DNA of 50,118 bases from Clostridia bacterium (GCA_017646745.1 JAGCLY010000029.1:1-50118); one strand, 5' to 3'; shown: positions 25,974 to 34,750, counted from the first letter of the stretch. The notes: generated from the letters alone by a model not told the origin. Numbers and translations are program-made.

Positions 25974-27329
25974 ATGAAGAACATATTTTCAAGATTGATT
26001 TCACTGCTTCTCCTTCTGTGCATCACCATTGGTTGTCTTGCATCCTGTGAGCTTATCAACAAGCTCACAGGCAAGGACAACCCTCCTGAGGGCGATGAAA
26101 ACCAGCATGAGCACGTAGATTATGTAAGCCAGCTTAAGCTTGACATGAACTCCGAGACGCTCAAGCAGAAGGTTACCATGAAGATGCACATCGACGGAGA
26201 TACCACCCACTTTAATGCTCCCAGCAATCTTTCCGCAGAGGGATATGTTAAGGCAAGATATCTTGCAGTTAACACCCCCGAGTCTACCGGTAAGATTGAG
26301 GAATGGGGCAGAGCTGCTTCCAGATTTACTAAGGAAAAGCTGGAAAACGCACATTCCATTATCATTGAATCCAACGACGCAAGCTGGAATTATGACGGCA
26401 ACGGCAGAATTCTTGTTTTCGTATGGTATCAGCCCACCGAGGGCGCAGAGTATCGCAACCTTAACATCGAGCTTCTTCAGGAAGGCCTTGCAATGGGCTC
26501 CAGTCCCTTGGAAACCCGCTATGGCGAGACTGCAATCGCTGCAGTTAACCAGGCTACAATCGAGGATCTCTACGTATTCTCCCAGAAGCTTGACCCCGAG
26601 TTCCCCTACGGTGAGGCAGAGTCCATCACCCTTAAGGAGCTTCGTCTCAACGCAAACGAATATGACGGTAAGAGAGTTGCATTTGAGGGTGTTGTAACCT
26701 TCTATGACGACGGTACCGCATACGTTGAGGAATATGATGCCGAGGACGGCATTTATTACGGTATTCAGATCTTTGACGGTTATGATAACACTCTTCTCAA
26801 CATCCTTGTTGTAGGTAACAGAGTTCGTATCGTAGGTGTAGTTAGTAACTTCCATGGCACATGGCAGGTTACCGACCTTAAGTATAACCGATATAAGCCT
26901 GAAGATCCCGCAAACTCTACTCTCATCAGCAGAGGCAACGAGATTCCTTACACCGAAAAGACCGCTAAGGAATTCAACAGCAACGTAAACATCCTTGTTA
27001 ATGACGAGGTTGTTTCCAAGCCCTTTAACGTAGTATCGGTTTCTACTTCTATTTCCATGAAGGACCTTTACGTTAAAAAAGTTTATACCACCTCCAGTGG
27101 TAACAGCGCAGGCGCGATGACCCTTACCTGTGTAGATAAGGACGGAAACGAGATTTCTATTAGAACCGAGGTTCTGAAGGATGAGAACGGCAACGTTATC
27201 AGAGATCAGGTTTACCTTAATGAGACAATCGACGTTTACGGCCATATCGATTACTTCGATCTCAACGATACCGGCAACGGAACATACCAGATTAAGGTGT
27301 TCTATGCTAGTAATATCATTGTTCACTAA
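25974..27329 (+). CDS. SNase-like nuclease lipoprotein with OB-fold domain
   Basis: A 451-residue lipoprotein (LASC, Cys25). Residues ~65-205 match the staphylococcal nuclease (thermonuclease) fold: HIDGDTTHF (72-80), VKARYLAVNTPES (92-104) and YDGNGRILVFVWY (140-152). Arg95, Glu103 and Arg145 align with the catalytic Arg35, Glu43 and Arg87. The Ca-binding Asp40 is replaced by Asn100, which may lower activity or change metal use. An OB-fold-like part follows (~215-305; ITLKELRLNANEYDGKRVAFEGVV), similar in idea to Bacillus YhcR, and the last ~140 residues are beta-rich. It should cut DNA or RNA outside the cell. It lies 55 bases after the binding protein gene and 51 before the next lipoprotein, probably one transcript. 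Confidence 0.82.
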   Translation: MKNIFSRLISLLLLLCITIGCLASCELINKLTGKDNPPEGDENQHEHVDYVSQLKLDMNSETLKQKVTMKMHIDGDTTHFNAPSNLSAEGYVKARYLAVNTPESTGKIEEWGRAASRFTKEKLENAHSIIIESNDASWNYDGNGRILVFVWYQPTEGAEYRNLNIELLQEGLAMGSSPLETRYGETAIAAVNQATIEDLYVFSQKLDPEFPYGEAESITLKELRLNANEYDGKRVAFEGVVTFYDDGTAYVEEYDAEDGIYYGIQIFDGYDNTLLNILVVGNRVRIVGVVSNFHGTWQVTDLKYNRYKPEDPANSTLISRGNEIPYTEKTAKEFNSNVNILVNDEVVSKPFNVVSVSTSISMKDLYVKKVYTTSSGNSAGAMTLTCVDKDGNEISIRTEVLKDENGNVIRDQVYLNETIDVYGHIDYFDLNDTGNGTYQIKVFYASNIIVH

Positions 27330-27380
27330 TTATATTCACCCAATTTGATCCTAAAAAAATTAAATATAAGGAGAACGAAA

Positions 27381-30300
27381 ATGAAAAAAATTCTTTCACT
27401 TGTCCTTGTGGCACTCCTCTGCTTCACAGTTCTTACCGGCTGTGCAGCAATTAACGGTGCAGTTGATACCGTTAAGGGTTGGTTCGGTCTCGGTGGCGCT
27501 GATCAGGGCCTTACCGATGCTGCAGTCCTTCTTCACGGCATTTACAAGGATAAAAGCGAAGCTACTTCTGTTGACTTCGACGTTGTAGCACAGGTTGTTG
27601 TAGACGGCGTTAAGTATCCCGTAACCTGGACCTCCGATAACGACAAGGTTGTTATCAGAGAGAGCACCAAGGCTGGATTCTACACCGTAGATCTCCCCGA
27701 CGTTAATACCGAGGAGTTCACCTACACTCTTACTGCAACCATTTCCGATGCTAAGGGTAACACCGAGCAGAAGTCCTACACCTTCAAGATGCTTGTAGTT
27801 AACAACGAGGCTGTTGTTAACGAGCTTGTTGAGGGAGTTGCATACAAGATGTTCCTTCTTCAGGGTAACAAGGGCCAGAGATTCTATGCTCTTAATACCA
27901 CCCAGAACAACGAGAACAAGTTCATCAACACCACACTTGATCCCAAGGCAGCTGTAGAGTTCTTCGTTGAGAAGGCTGACGGCGGTTACAAGTGGTACAC
28001 TCTCGTTGATGGCGTAAAGACCTATGTTTACGCAAAGACAACCGAGAGCGACGGCAAGATTTCCAAGTATATTGGCTTCTCTACCGAGGAGGGCACTGTA
28101 TTTACCTACGACAGAGATATGGGTGGCGTATGGACCACTACCATTAATGGTACCGTTTACGGCGTAGGTACTTACAACAGCTTTACCACCATTTCTCTTT
28201 CCGAGGGTACCTTCTTCAGCGTAGATACCATCGGTTCTACCCAGTTCGTACTTCAGTTCATAACCGCTGAGGAAGCTAACAAGCTTTCTCCCGACCCCGA
28301 AAAGGAAGGTCCTCAGCTTCCTGTCGCTAACTCTACCCTTACTATCGAAGAGGCTATCGCTGTTGGTAAGCTCTTCACTAAGGATAGCTACACCACCGGC
28401 AAGTACTATGTAACCGGTGAGATCGTTAAGATCACCAGCGATGTTTACGGCAACATGGATATTAAGGATGCTAACGGCAACACCATTTCCATTTACGGCT
28501 CTTACGATGCTACCGGCGCAAACAGATTCGATGCTATGGAAACCAAGCCTCAGGTTGGTGACACCATTACCATCTACGGTATCATTGGTATGTACAATGC
28601 TCCTCAGATTAAGAACGGCTGGATCGTTGCTATCAACGGCGAGAACCTTGGCGGCACTCCTTCTACCGGTGATTACGCACTTCTCGACCTCATGGGCAAT
28701 GCTAACCTCGTTAGCGGCTCCGGCGAGCAGAACGTATTTGCAGCAAACGGCATTACCTTTACTAACGACAAGGCATCCAGCACCTCCGCTCTTACAGTTC
28801 AGGCTTCCTATGCTCAAAGAGCATATGCAGGTTCTACCGTTAAGATCGAGTATCCCGGTATGACCAAGATCGTTATTACCTTTGACGACTACTCTCCCGA
28901 CGGAACTAAGACCTACATGACAGGCTTCGACGGTATGACCGTTGAGGGTGCTACCTTCTCTCGTGCGAACGACGTTCTTACTATCACCTTCGCAGCAGCT
29001 ACCGACGTATTCCAGTCCACCACTCTTACTTCTCAGGTTCGTATTGAGAAGATCGAGGTTTACACCGGTGAGGTTGAGAATCCCGGTGAAGGCGGCGGCG
29101 AGGTTACTCCTCCTGCAGGCGAGACTCCTACCTACACTGCTCCCGAAGAGGGCAAGGCATACCTTCTCTACCTTGAGCAGGTAAACCTTAACAAGACTCT
29201 TTACTTCAACGGCAAAACAAGCGACGGTCGTTTCCTTACTACCGAGGATAAAAATGCTGCTGTTGAGATTTACTTTGAAGCTGTAGATGGCGGTTACCGC
29301 ATCTACGTTATGATCGACGGTGCTAAGAACTATGTTAACACCGCTCCTTACATCAAGGATAATCAGTACATTCGTTGCCGTCTTGCACTTGAGGCTACCC
29401 CCAACTGTGTATGGACATACGATGCAAATCTTGGTATCCTTGAAGCAAATGCAGAGCTTGAGGGCAAGAGCGATACATTCTTCTTCGGCACTTATGATAC
29501 TTATAACACCATCAGCCTTTCCGGTACATACTACAAGAGCCAGATTACTTCCGGCACTCAGTTCCCTGCAAGACTCGTTCTCGCTGAGGGCGGCGAGGTT
29601 ACTCCTCCTGCTCACGAGCACAACTTTGTAGACGGTTCTTGCTCTTGTGGCGCAACCGATCCTAACTACCAGCCTCCCGCAGGCGGCGAAGGCAACGAGG
29701 GTAACGAGGGTAACGAAGGCACCGAGACCGGTGTTATGACCATTCCTCAGGTTCTTGCTTCCGCAGAGGGCACTGCAGTTGTAGTTAAGGGTACTGTTTC
29801 CGAGATCTACCAGGCATGGAGCGATCAGTTCAACAACATTTCCTTCTACATCAAGGACGATGCCGGCAACAAGCTTCTTGTTTTCAGAACCGGTACTTTG
29901 GTTAGCATCGGCGACCAGGTTACCGTTACCGGTACTGCTACTCTCTACAACAATGTTATTCAGATCGCACAGGGCGGTACTACCGTTATCGATGCTAAGC
30001 ACGTTTGCTCCGACTATGAGGCTGCTGACTGTCTCAACGCTGCTTCCTGTAAGGTTTGTGGCGCTGCAAACGGTTCTGCTCTTGGTCACAACTATGTAAA
30101 CGGCACATGCGACAGATGTGGCGCTGTTGAAGTTTCCGGCACAATTACCGCAAGCAAGACTATGGCAGAGCTCATCACCGAGCTTGGTTGGACCAGCTCC
30201 ACTACTAAGCAGAGCTTCAATCTTGATGACAACGTATCCGTTAAGATTGACGGTGGTTCTAACACCGGTAAGGCATACAACGGTGACCATATCCGTATCT

Positions 30301-30551
30301 ATGCTACCGATACTCCCGCAGGTACTATTACTATCTCTGTTGCAGCTGGTTATGAGCTTGTTTCCATCAAGGTTACTACTCAAACCGGTACCTACGCATT
30401 CCTTTGCGTTGATGGTTCCGACGCTGATATCAGCAACGAGACCGTATCTGTTTCCGGTTCTTCCGTAGTACTTAACTCTGTTAAGAACGGTGGCGACGGC
30501 AAGCAGGTTCGTGTTATGGCTATCGAGGTAGTTTACGCTTCTGCTAACTAA
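27381..30551 (+). CDS. Large multidomain surface lipoprotein with duplicated domains and OB-fold segments
   Basis: Start set at 27381 after AAGGAGAACGAAA. The 1056-residue product has a lipobox LTGC (Cys21). By eye: an Ig-like segment (~45-140, VTWTSDNDKVVI); domain A1 (~147-290, EGVAYKMFLLQGN); an OB-fold-like segment (~318-425, YYVTGEIVKITSDVYGNM); domain B1 (~430-560); domain A2 (~583-730, EGKAYLLYLEQVN); a short HNFVDGSCSCGATD unit; a GNE-repeat linker; a second OB-like segment (~783-875, VVVKGTVSEIYQA); HNYVNGTCDRCGA; and domain B2 (~917-1056). A1/A2 and B1/B2 are diverged copies. No catalytic motif is recognised; the OB parts resemble those attached to extracellular nucleases, so binding of nucleic acid or polysaccharide is possible. 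Last gene before a strong terminator. Confidence 0.8.
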   Translation: MKKILSLVLVALLCFTVLTGCAAINGAVDTVKGWFGLGGADQGLTDAAVLLHGIYKDKSEATSVDFDVVAQVVVDGVKYPVTWTSDNDKVVIRESTKAGFYTVDLPDVNTEEFTYTLTATISDAKGNTEQKSYTFKMLVVNNEAVVNELVEGVAYKMFLLQGNKGQRFYALNTTQNNENKFINTTLDPKAAVEFFVEKADGGYKWYTLVDGVKTYVYAKTTESDGKISKYIGFSTEEGTVFTYDRDMGGVWTTTINGTVYGVGTYNSFTTISLSEGTFFSVDTIGSTQFVLQFITAEEANKLSPDPEKEGPQLPVANSTLTIEEAIAVGKLFTKDSYTTGKYYVTGEIVKITSDVYGNMDIKDANGNTISIYGSYDATGANRFDAMETKPQVGDTITIYGIIGMYNAPQIKNGWIVAINGENLGGTPSTGDYALLDLMGNANLVSGSGEQNVFAANGITFTNDKASSTSALTVQASYAQRAYAGSTVKIEYPGMTKIVITFDDYSPDGTKTYMTGFDGMTVEGATFSRANDVLTITFAAATDVFQSTTLTSQVRIEKIEVYTGEVENPGEGGGEVTPPAGETPTYTAPEEGKAYLLYLEQVNLNKTLYFNGKTSDGRFLTTEDKNAAVEIYFEAVDGGYRIYVMIDGAKNYVNTAPYIKDNQYIRCRLALEATPNCVWTYDANLGILEANAELEGKSDTFFFGTYDTYNTISLSGTYYKSQITSGTQFPARLVLAEGGEVTPPAHEHNFVDGSCSCGATDPNYQPPAGGEGNEGNEGNEGTETGVMTIPQVLASAEGTAVVVKGTVSEIYQAWSDQFNNISFYIKDDAGNKLLVFRTGTLVSIGDQVTVTGTATLYNNVIQIAQGGTTVIDAKHVCSDYEAADCLNAASCKVCGAANGSALGHNYVNGTCDRCGAVEVSGTITASKTMAELITELGWTSSTTKQSFNLDDNVSVKIDGGSNTGKAYNGDHIRIYATDTPAGTITISVAAGYELVSIKVTTQTGTYAFLCVDGSDADISNETVSVSGSSVVLNSVKNGGDGKQVRVMAIEVVYASAN
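29094..29611 (+). repeat. In-frame 23-bp direct repeat at linkers of the large lipoprotein
   Basis: An identical 23-base sequence (coding GGEVTPPA) is at 29094-29116 and 29589-29611. The copies are 495 bases (165 codons) apart and flank domain A2. Between 29690 and 29720 a 9-bp unit coding Gly-Asn-Glu is repeated. These mark linker regions and a possible recombination-prone domain cassette. Confidence 0.85.
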
Positions 30552-30586
30552 TTAGTTAATGTCGGTTTGATCCGATCATACTATAA

Positions 30587-30616
30587 GACCGCACCCCTCG
30601 GGGTGCGGTTTTCTTT
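30587..30616 (+). terminator. Strong terminator of ABC-nuclease lipoprotein block
   Basis: A GC-rich stem (CCGCACCC with GGGTGCGG, within 30589-30608) is followed by TTTTCTTTT, 35 bases after the stop codon. Confidence 0.92.
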
Positions 30617-30670
30617 TATGTGATAGTGATTTTATTTTATAATTAAATTGTAAAGTTTTGCGGCGGTCTA

Positions 30671-30699
30671 TTGATTATACCAAAAGAAAGTGATATAAT
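30671..30699 (+). promoter_or_regulatory. Promoter of barnase-like lipoprotein gene
   Basis: TTGATT (30671-30676), a 17-base spacer and a perfect TATAAT (30694-30699), 34 bases upstream of the start at 30734. The gene is thus a separate unit from the preceding block. Confidence 0.8.
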
Positions 30700-30733
30700 G
30701 TTATTGTAGAAATTTGCGCAAATGAGGATTTTT

Positions 30734-32044
30734 ATGAAAACATTTAATAAAATATTGGCGGCATTACTGTTGACGTTGATAATGCTGTTTAACGTTGTTT
30801 CCTGCTCTTTAATCCCGGGAGGTGAAGGTCAAGGTCAGAGCGACAATACCTTCTATATAAACAGCGTTTCCTCTATAACACTCAAGGTAGGCGAGGTAAG
30901 AAGCCTTAATATTGTTCGAGGTGCTGACCTTGATGGCAACGTTGTCTGGACGTCCAGCGACGGCTGTGTTTCGGTTAACGACGGAAAAGTGGCAGCTCTT
31001 GCTACAGGACAGGCTGTTGTAACGGCAACCCTCGACGGCAAAAATGATACTGTCACTGTCACGGTTGTCGAGGCCGGCGCCCAGCCAAATACAGGCAACA
31101 ACGGAAATAATACCGACACCGAAATCGAAGTAACCCCAGGAAAAGATATTATCATTCCTAACGAAGATGATCCTATTACCTCCGATCCCTACATTAACGT
31201 AGATAAATCAGAATTTTATGAGAATTATACCCCTGCTATAAGCTACAACGATGCCTATTACAGAACCAAGCACAACCTTATGTCGGGTAGCATTGCAGAG
31301 CAGGATCAAGCACCTACAATATCATCATATCAGCCTACGTCCGACGGAAAATACATCCGAAACAGCGATTACATTTTCTCCGAGGACGGCAATACGTATT
31401 ACGTTGTAGACGCATACGGCGAGATCGTTATGGAAATCTACAGAGGCGTCGCCTACGTTGTTTTGGAAGAGGTTGCAGCATATGTATTCGCATTTGGCGA
31501 GCCACCTGCAAACCACTCTGCATCTAAGAAAACAAAGCCTACCGCCAGCGCATGGGGCATATATCTCAGAGTAAACAACACCGTTTTTAGTGGAAGCACA
31601 TCAAAATATCCCTACGAGCCTGCACTTCCCCGTATTTCCGGCTGCGGCGGCGATCTTACATATTACGAAATGGATATAGGAACAACCGGCACCGACTGTG
31701 ATCCGGATTACCCTGTTACCGATTATAACAACGGCTATTCTATCGAGCGAGGTGCGGCAAGAATCGTATATTCTGCCAAAGACAGAAATGGCAACAAGAT
31801 CATTGATCTCGACGAGAGATACGTGTTCTATACCTACAACCACTACAACGATTTTCAGGAATATCTTAACTATTACGGTGGTTGGGGCGAGATGTTCGGT
31901 AATATAACCGGCGGTGGTGTTATCTCCAGCAAGTACAACTGCAACCCCACTCCTTATGTAGAGGTTGCAAGGGCATCTCTTACCGGGGCACAGGTGATAA
32001 CAGTGATTTATTATTACGTCCCCAAAAGCGCATTTGCCGCTTGA
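30734..32044 (+). CDS. Barnase-like ribonuclease lipoprotein with N-terminal Ig-like domain
   Basis: Start set at 30734 (GAGGA 5 bases upstream). The 436-residue product has a lipobox VVSC (Cys24), a bacterial Ig-like (BIG2-type) domain at ~45-112, a low-complexity linker, and a C-terminal part that follows barnase from about residue 243: a helix EEVAAYVFAFGEPP, then SAWGIYLRVNNTVFSG and ALPRISGCGG, then YYEMDIG. Glu312, Arg339, Arg343 and His370 take the places of barnase Glu73, Arg83, Arg87 and His102 (motifs YYEMDIG, ERGAARIVYS, YTYNHYNDF). A ~17-residue insertion lies between the Glu and the first Arg, and about 65 residues extend beyond the barnase end. It should be a guanyl-preferring RNase on the cell surface. 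No barstar-like inhibitor gene is visible nearby. Confidence 0.8.
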   Translation: MKTFNKILAALLLTLIMLFNVVSCSLIPGGEGQGQSDNTFYINSVSSITLKVGEVRSLNIVRGADLDGNVVWTSSDGCVSVNDGKVAALATGQAVVTATLDGKNDTVTVTVVEAGAQPNTGNNGNNTDTEIEVTPGKDIIIPNEDDPITSDPYINVDKSEFYENYTPAISYNDAYYRTKHNLMSGSIAEQDQAPTISSYQPTSDGKYIRNSDYIFSEDGNTYYVVDAYGEIVMEIYRGVAYVVLEEVAAYVFAFGEPPANHSASKKTKPTASAWGIYLRVNNTVFSGSTSKYPYEPALPRISGCGGDLTYYEMDIGTTGTDCDPDYPVTDYNNGYSIERGAARIVYSAKDRNGNKIIDLDERYVFYTYNHYNDFQEYLNYYGGWGEMFGNITGGGVISSKYNCNPTPYVEVARASLTGAQVITVIYYYVPKSAFAA

Positions 32045-32056
32045 TTTTTCCGAATA

Positions 32057-32092
32057 AAAAAAGACGAAAATCCTGTGATTTTCGTCTTTTTT
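32057..32092. terminator. Bidirectional terminator between RNase-like gene and surE
   Basis: A 16-bp perfect stem (32057-32072 with 32077-32092), 13 bases after one stop and 19 bases before the opposing stop, with A- and T-runs on the two sides. Confidence 0.9.
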
Positions 32093-32110
32093 GTTTGTTT
32101 TTGTCAATTA

Positions 32111-32833
32111 TTATTTACAAATATTCTTAATTTTATCGTATGCGGTAAAATTAGTTCTTCCGCTATTAAGAGGAGTTATTGACACAAATCCGTCTCTCAC
32201 GCTATCCGTATCAAGCTCGGAGTCGCCCTCGTTCTCGCTTACGATATAACCGGTCTGCTCCCAGATATCGTCACCGAGATATCTGAACTCATCATGGAAG
32301 TAGATTCCACCCTGCTTGGTTATTCTGATCTTACCGTGATCATTGGGAAGATTTACATTATAGAGCATACTTTCCTCAAGAAGATTGTTGTCCATAATGA
32401 AATTATAGGCCCTGTCAAGATGAGCTCTTGCGCCGTCAAGAGTAGTGGGATCAGTGGAGAAGGCAATGCCGGGAATACCAAGCCTGCCACCCTCGAAAAT
32501 AGCACCGGCAGTGCCCGAATAAACTATATCCTTGCCAAGATTAAAGCCACGGTTAATACCCGAAAGAATAAGGTCATATCTCTCATTCATACCAAGCACA
32601 GCAAACCTGATACAATCGGCAGGAGTGGAGTCCATAGAATAGGCCCTTACCCCCTCCATAAGATCAACCTTTTTAATCTCGATAGGTCTGGTAAAGTCGA
32701 TTGCATGACTCTTTCCGCTCTGCTCTACCTTGGGTGCAACAACAGTAACCTCGCCCTTGGTTCTCGCCCACTCTGCAAGCAGGGCGATTCCGGGAGCATT
32801 AATGCCGTCATCGTTGGTTATCAGAATTCTCAT
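32111..32833 (-). CDS. surE: 5'/3'-nucleotidase SurE
   Basis: A 240-residue SurE-family phosphatase. The N-terminal MRILITNDDG provides the metal-binding Asp pair (Asp8, Asp9), and SGINRGFNLGKDIVYSGTAGAIFEG is the classic family core. SurE removes phosphate from nucleoside monophosphates and short polyphosphate in the cytoplasm. Its start overlaps the end of the upstream DHH gene by 4 bases (ATGA), so it is coupled to the phosphoesterases. It is last in the three-gene operon and shares a terminator with the convergent RNase-like gene. Confidence 0.95.
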   Translation of the reverse strand: MRILITNDDGINAPGIALLAEWARTKGEVTVVAPKVEQSGKSHAIDFTRPIEIKKVDLMEGVRAYSMDSTPADCIRFAVLGMNERYDLILSGINRGFNLGKDIVYSGTAGAIFEGGRLGIPGIAFSTDPTTLDGARAHLDRAYNFIMDNNLLEESMLYNVNLPNDHGKIRITKQGGIYFHDEFRYLGDDIWEQTGYIVSENEGDSELDTDSVRDGFVSITPLNSGRTNFTAYDKIKNICK

Positions 32834-33810
32834 AACCAGCCCTCGTTATTTTCCTTAAATTCCTTAAGCCTTGCATCGGCATCAGCTATAAGCTGATTCA
32901 TTTCCTCCACAGAGTAAACTGTTGCTCCTGCTGCGCAGGCATGGCCGCCGCCTCTGTACTTCTCACCGATGCAGTTGATGGTAACAAATCTGGAACGCAG
33001 ACGAACTCTGATAGAGCCGTCAGCATTGTCGATAAACGCAAGCCAGATAAGGCTGTCTTTGATAGAATCCATGAGCGAAACCGATGCACTTGCATCCTCC
33101 TGGGACAGGCCGAACATCTCCTGCATCTCCTTGGTAACGTGGAGGTATGCTACACCGTTCTCAGTGATCTGCATCTGTCCGTAAGCATAGGCCTCAAACT
33201 TGTAGAGATGGAATTCCTTCATATAAAGGTTAGCATACATAGTATCGGTATCAATACCGATGTCAAGAAGCATACCTGCAAGGCGCATGGTCTCACCCGA
33301 CACATCTCTGAATCTGAATCTGCCAGAGTCGGTAACCATTCCGCAGTAAATGTAGGTAGCCGCCTCACTGTCGATCTTAAGCTCGTCCTTGAAGGTGGCA
33401 TAGAAATCTGCGATCATCTCACAGGCAGAGGATCTCTCCTCCTCAACCCACATGGGATCGCCGTAGGGCGCGATATTGATATGGTGGTCGATCTTGATGA
33501 TTTCCTTGCAGAGCGAGAACTTCTGATTGGAAATTCGCTCCATTGTACCGGTGTCAATAACGATACCGAGAGCAGATGCATAATCCTCATCTGCAACAGG
33601 CGCATCCTCCTTGCCAAGGAATGCCATATAATCGGCAAAGTCCGCATTCTGAAGGAGAATCTCCTTCTCGGGATAGGTAAGCTTCAGTATACGCTGCAGA
33701 CCCTTGGTAGAGCCGGTGGCATCACCGTCGGGACGCTTGTGGCGGAAGATAATTATTCTGTTGTATTCCTTGATCTTGTCAAGTATCTGCTTTTTAATCT
33801 CGTAATTCAT
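32830..33810 (-). CDS. DHH/DHHA1 phosphoesterase (NrnA-like), copy 1
   Basis: Start set at 33810 after a strong GAGGAGGT; an upstream Met at 33834 would overlap the previous gene. The 326-residue protein has all DHH motifs: RHKRPDGDATGS, VIDTGTMERIS, the name-giving KIDHH, GMVTDSGRFRF, and the DHHA1 glycine motif RGGGHACAAGA. NrnA-like enzymes degrade 2-5 nt RNAs and dephosphorylate pAp to AMP. It is the middle gene between a paralogue (1 base apart) and surE (4-base overlap). Confidence 0.93.
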   Translation of the reverse strand: MNYEIKKQILDKIKEYNRIIIFRHKRPDGDATGSTKGLQRILKLTYPEKEILLQNADFADYMAFLGKEDAPVADEDYASALGIVIDTGTMERISNQKFSLCKEIIKIDHHINIAPYGDPMWVEEERSSACEMIADFYATFKDELKIDSEAATYIYCGMVTDSGRFRFRDVSGETMRLAGMLLDIGIDTDTMYANLYMKEFHLYKFEAYAYGQMQITENGVAYLHVTKEMQEMFGLSQEDASASVSLMDSIKDSLIWLAFIDNADGSIRVRLRSRFVTINCIGEKYRGGGHACAAGATVYSVEEMNQLIADADARLKEFKENNEGWL

Positions 33811-33811
33811 T

Positions 33812-34750
33812 TTATACCTCCTCGGTCTGTGCAATAAGCTCGGAAAGAAGGGTCATAGCCTCATCTCTATCCTTAAGAGTTGCGCCACTGGCCTTCTGGT
33901 GACCGCCGCCGCCGTGCTTTACTGCAATGGGATTGATGTTGTGTGTGTTGGAACGGATCTCGCAAAGAACTCCGTCCTCGGTCTCGGTAAAGTTGACCCA
34001 GCTCTCAATGCCCTTGATCTCACCCATAACGTTTACCATGCCACGGGAGATGGTAAAGGTGTCTGCACCGAGCTCTGCCGCCTCGGCCTTATCGGTGTAG
34101 ATGTATGCCACCTTAGATGAGGCAAGCTGAATCTTAAGTGTGAATTTTGCTCTGAGCTGAATGAAGAAAAGTTCGTCGGCATACAGGCTTCTGAAGATAT
34201 CTGCAGTGCTGAATTTACGCTCCATAAGGAAGGACGCCACGCGGAAGGTTTCTGCGCTGGTGGAATCATATCTGAAGCGACCGGAGTCGGTTATCATACC
34301 GGTGTAAAGAGCCTTGGCAGCCACGGGAGAAACGGTGAATCCACAGGCCTCTGCCATAGCAGCAACAAGTCCGGCACAGCTCTCGTAAGAGGTGGCTGTT
34401 ATCTCCTCATCGCATATTTTTTCAACAAAAAGATGGTGGTCCATTCTTGCGGTAGCCTCAGCAAGAGTATATCTGTCATCAGAAATAAGAGCCTTGGCAG
34501 ATGTATCAAGCACTATAGCAAGTGCTCCGCTGTAAATATCGTCAGTGATTTCATCCATGGGCTGTGTAAGCATAAAGGCATATCTTGGCGTCATATCACC
34601 TACCATATACACCATTTTCTCGGGATATGTGTCCTTTATTATATGGTAAAGTCCCATCTGGCTTCCGAGAGCGTCACCGTCGGGATTTTTGTGACGGTGA
34701 ATTATTATCTTCTCATATTTTTCTATAAGAGCTGCTATCTTCTTAAACAT
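33812..34750 (-). CDS. DHH/DHHA1 phosphoesterase, copy 2
   Basis: A 312-residue paralogue of the next gene with motifs HKNPDGDALGS, VLDTSAKALIS, RMDHH, GMITDSGRFRY and GGGGHQKASGA. The third motif has Ser (DTSA) where copy 1 has DTGT. A tandem pair suggests split roles, for example one on nanoRNA and one on pAp or cyclic dinucleotide products; which is which is not visible. First gene of the operon, with its own promoter upstream. Confidence 0.93.
   Translation of the reverse strand: MFKKIAALIEKYEKIIIHRHKNPDGDALGSQMGLYHIIKDTYPEKMVYMVGDMTPRYAFMLTQPMDEITDDIYSGALAIVLDTSAKALISDDRYTLAEATARMDHHLFVEKICDEEITATSYESCAGLVAAMAEACGFTVSPVAAKALYTGMITDSGRFRYDSTSAETFRVASFLMERKFSTADIFRSLYADELFFIQLRAKFTLKIQLASSKVAYIYTDKAEAAELGADTFTISRGMVNVMGEIKGIESWVNFTETEDGVLCEIRSNTHNINPIAVKHGGGGHQKASGATLKDRDEAMTLLSELIAQTEEV

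Noticed and set aside
29690..29720. Short tandem repeats as a possible CRISPR-like array
   Set aside because: The 9-bp repeats are in frame and code Gly-Asn-Glu in a linker; there are no spacers or cas genes.
27396..30383. A 995-codon open frame on the minus strand opposite the large lipoprotein
   Set aside because: It mirrors a well-supported gene with a lipobox and ribosome site. The strong codon bias of that gene (few TTA, CTA or TCA codons) removes antisense stops, which explains the open frame.
32045..34750. Search for a barstar-type inhibitor beside the barnase-like gene
   Set aside because: The downstream minus-strand genes are clearly SurE and DHH enzymes, and no small ORF of about 90 codons with barstar-like features is present.
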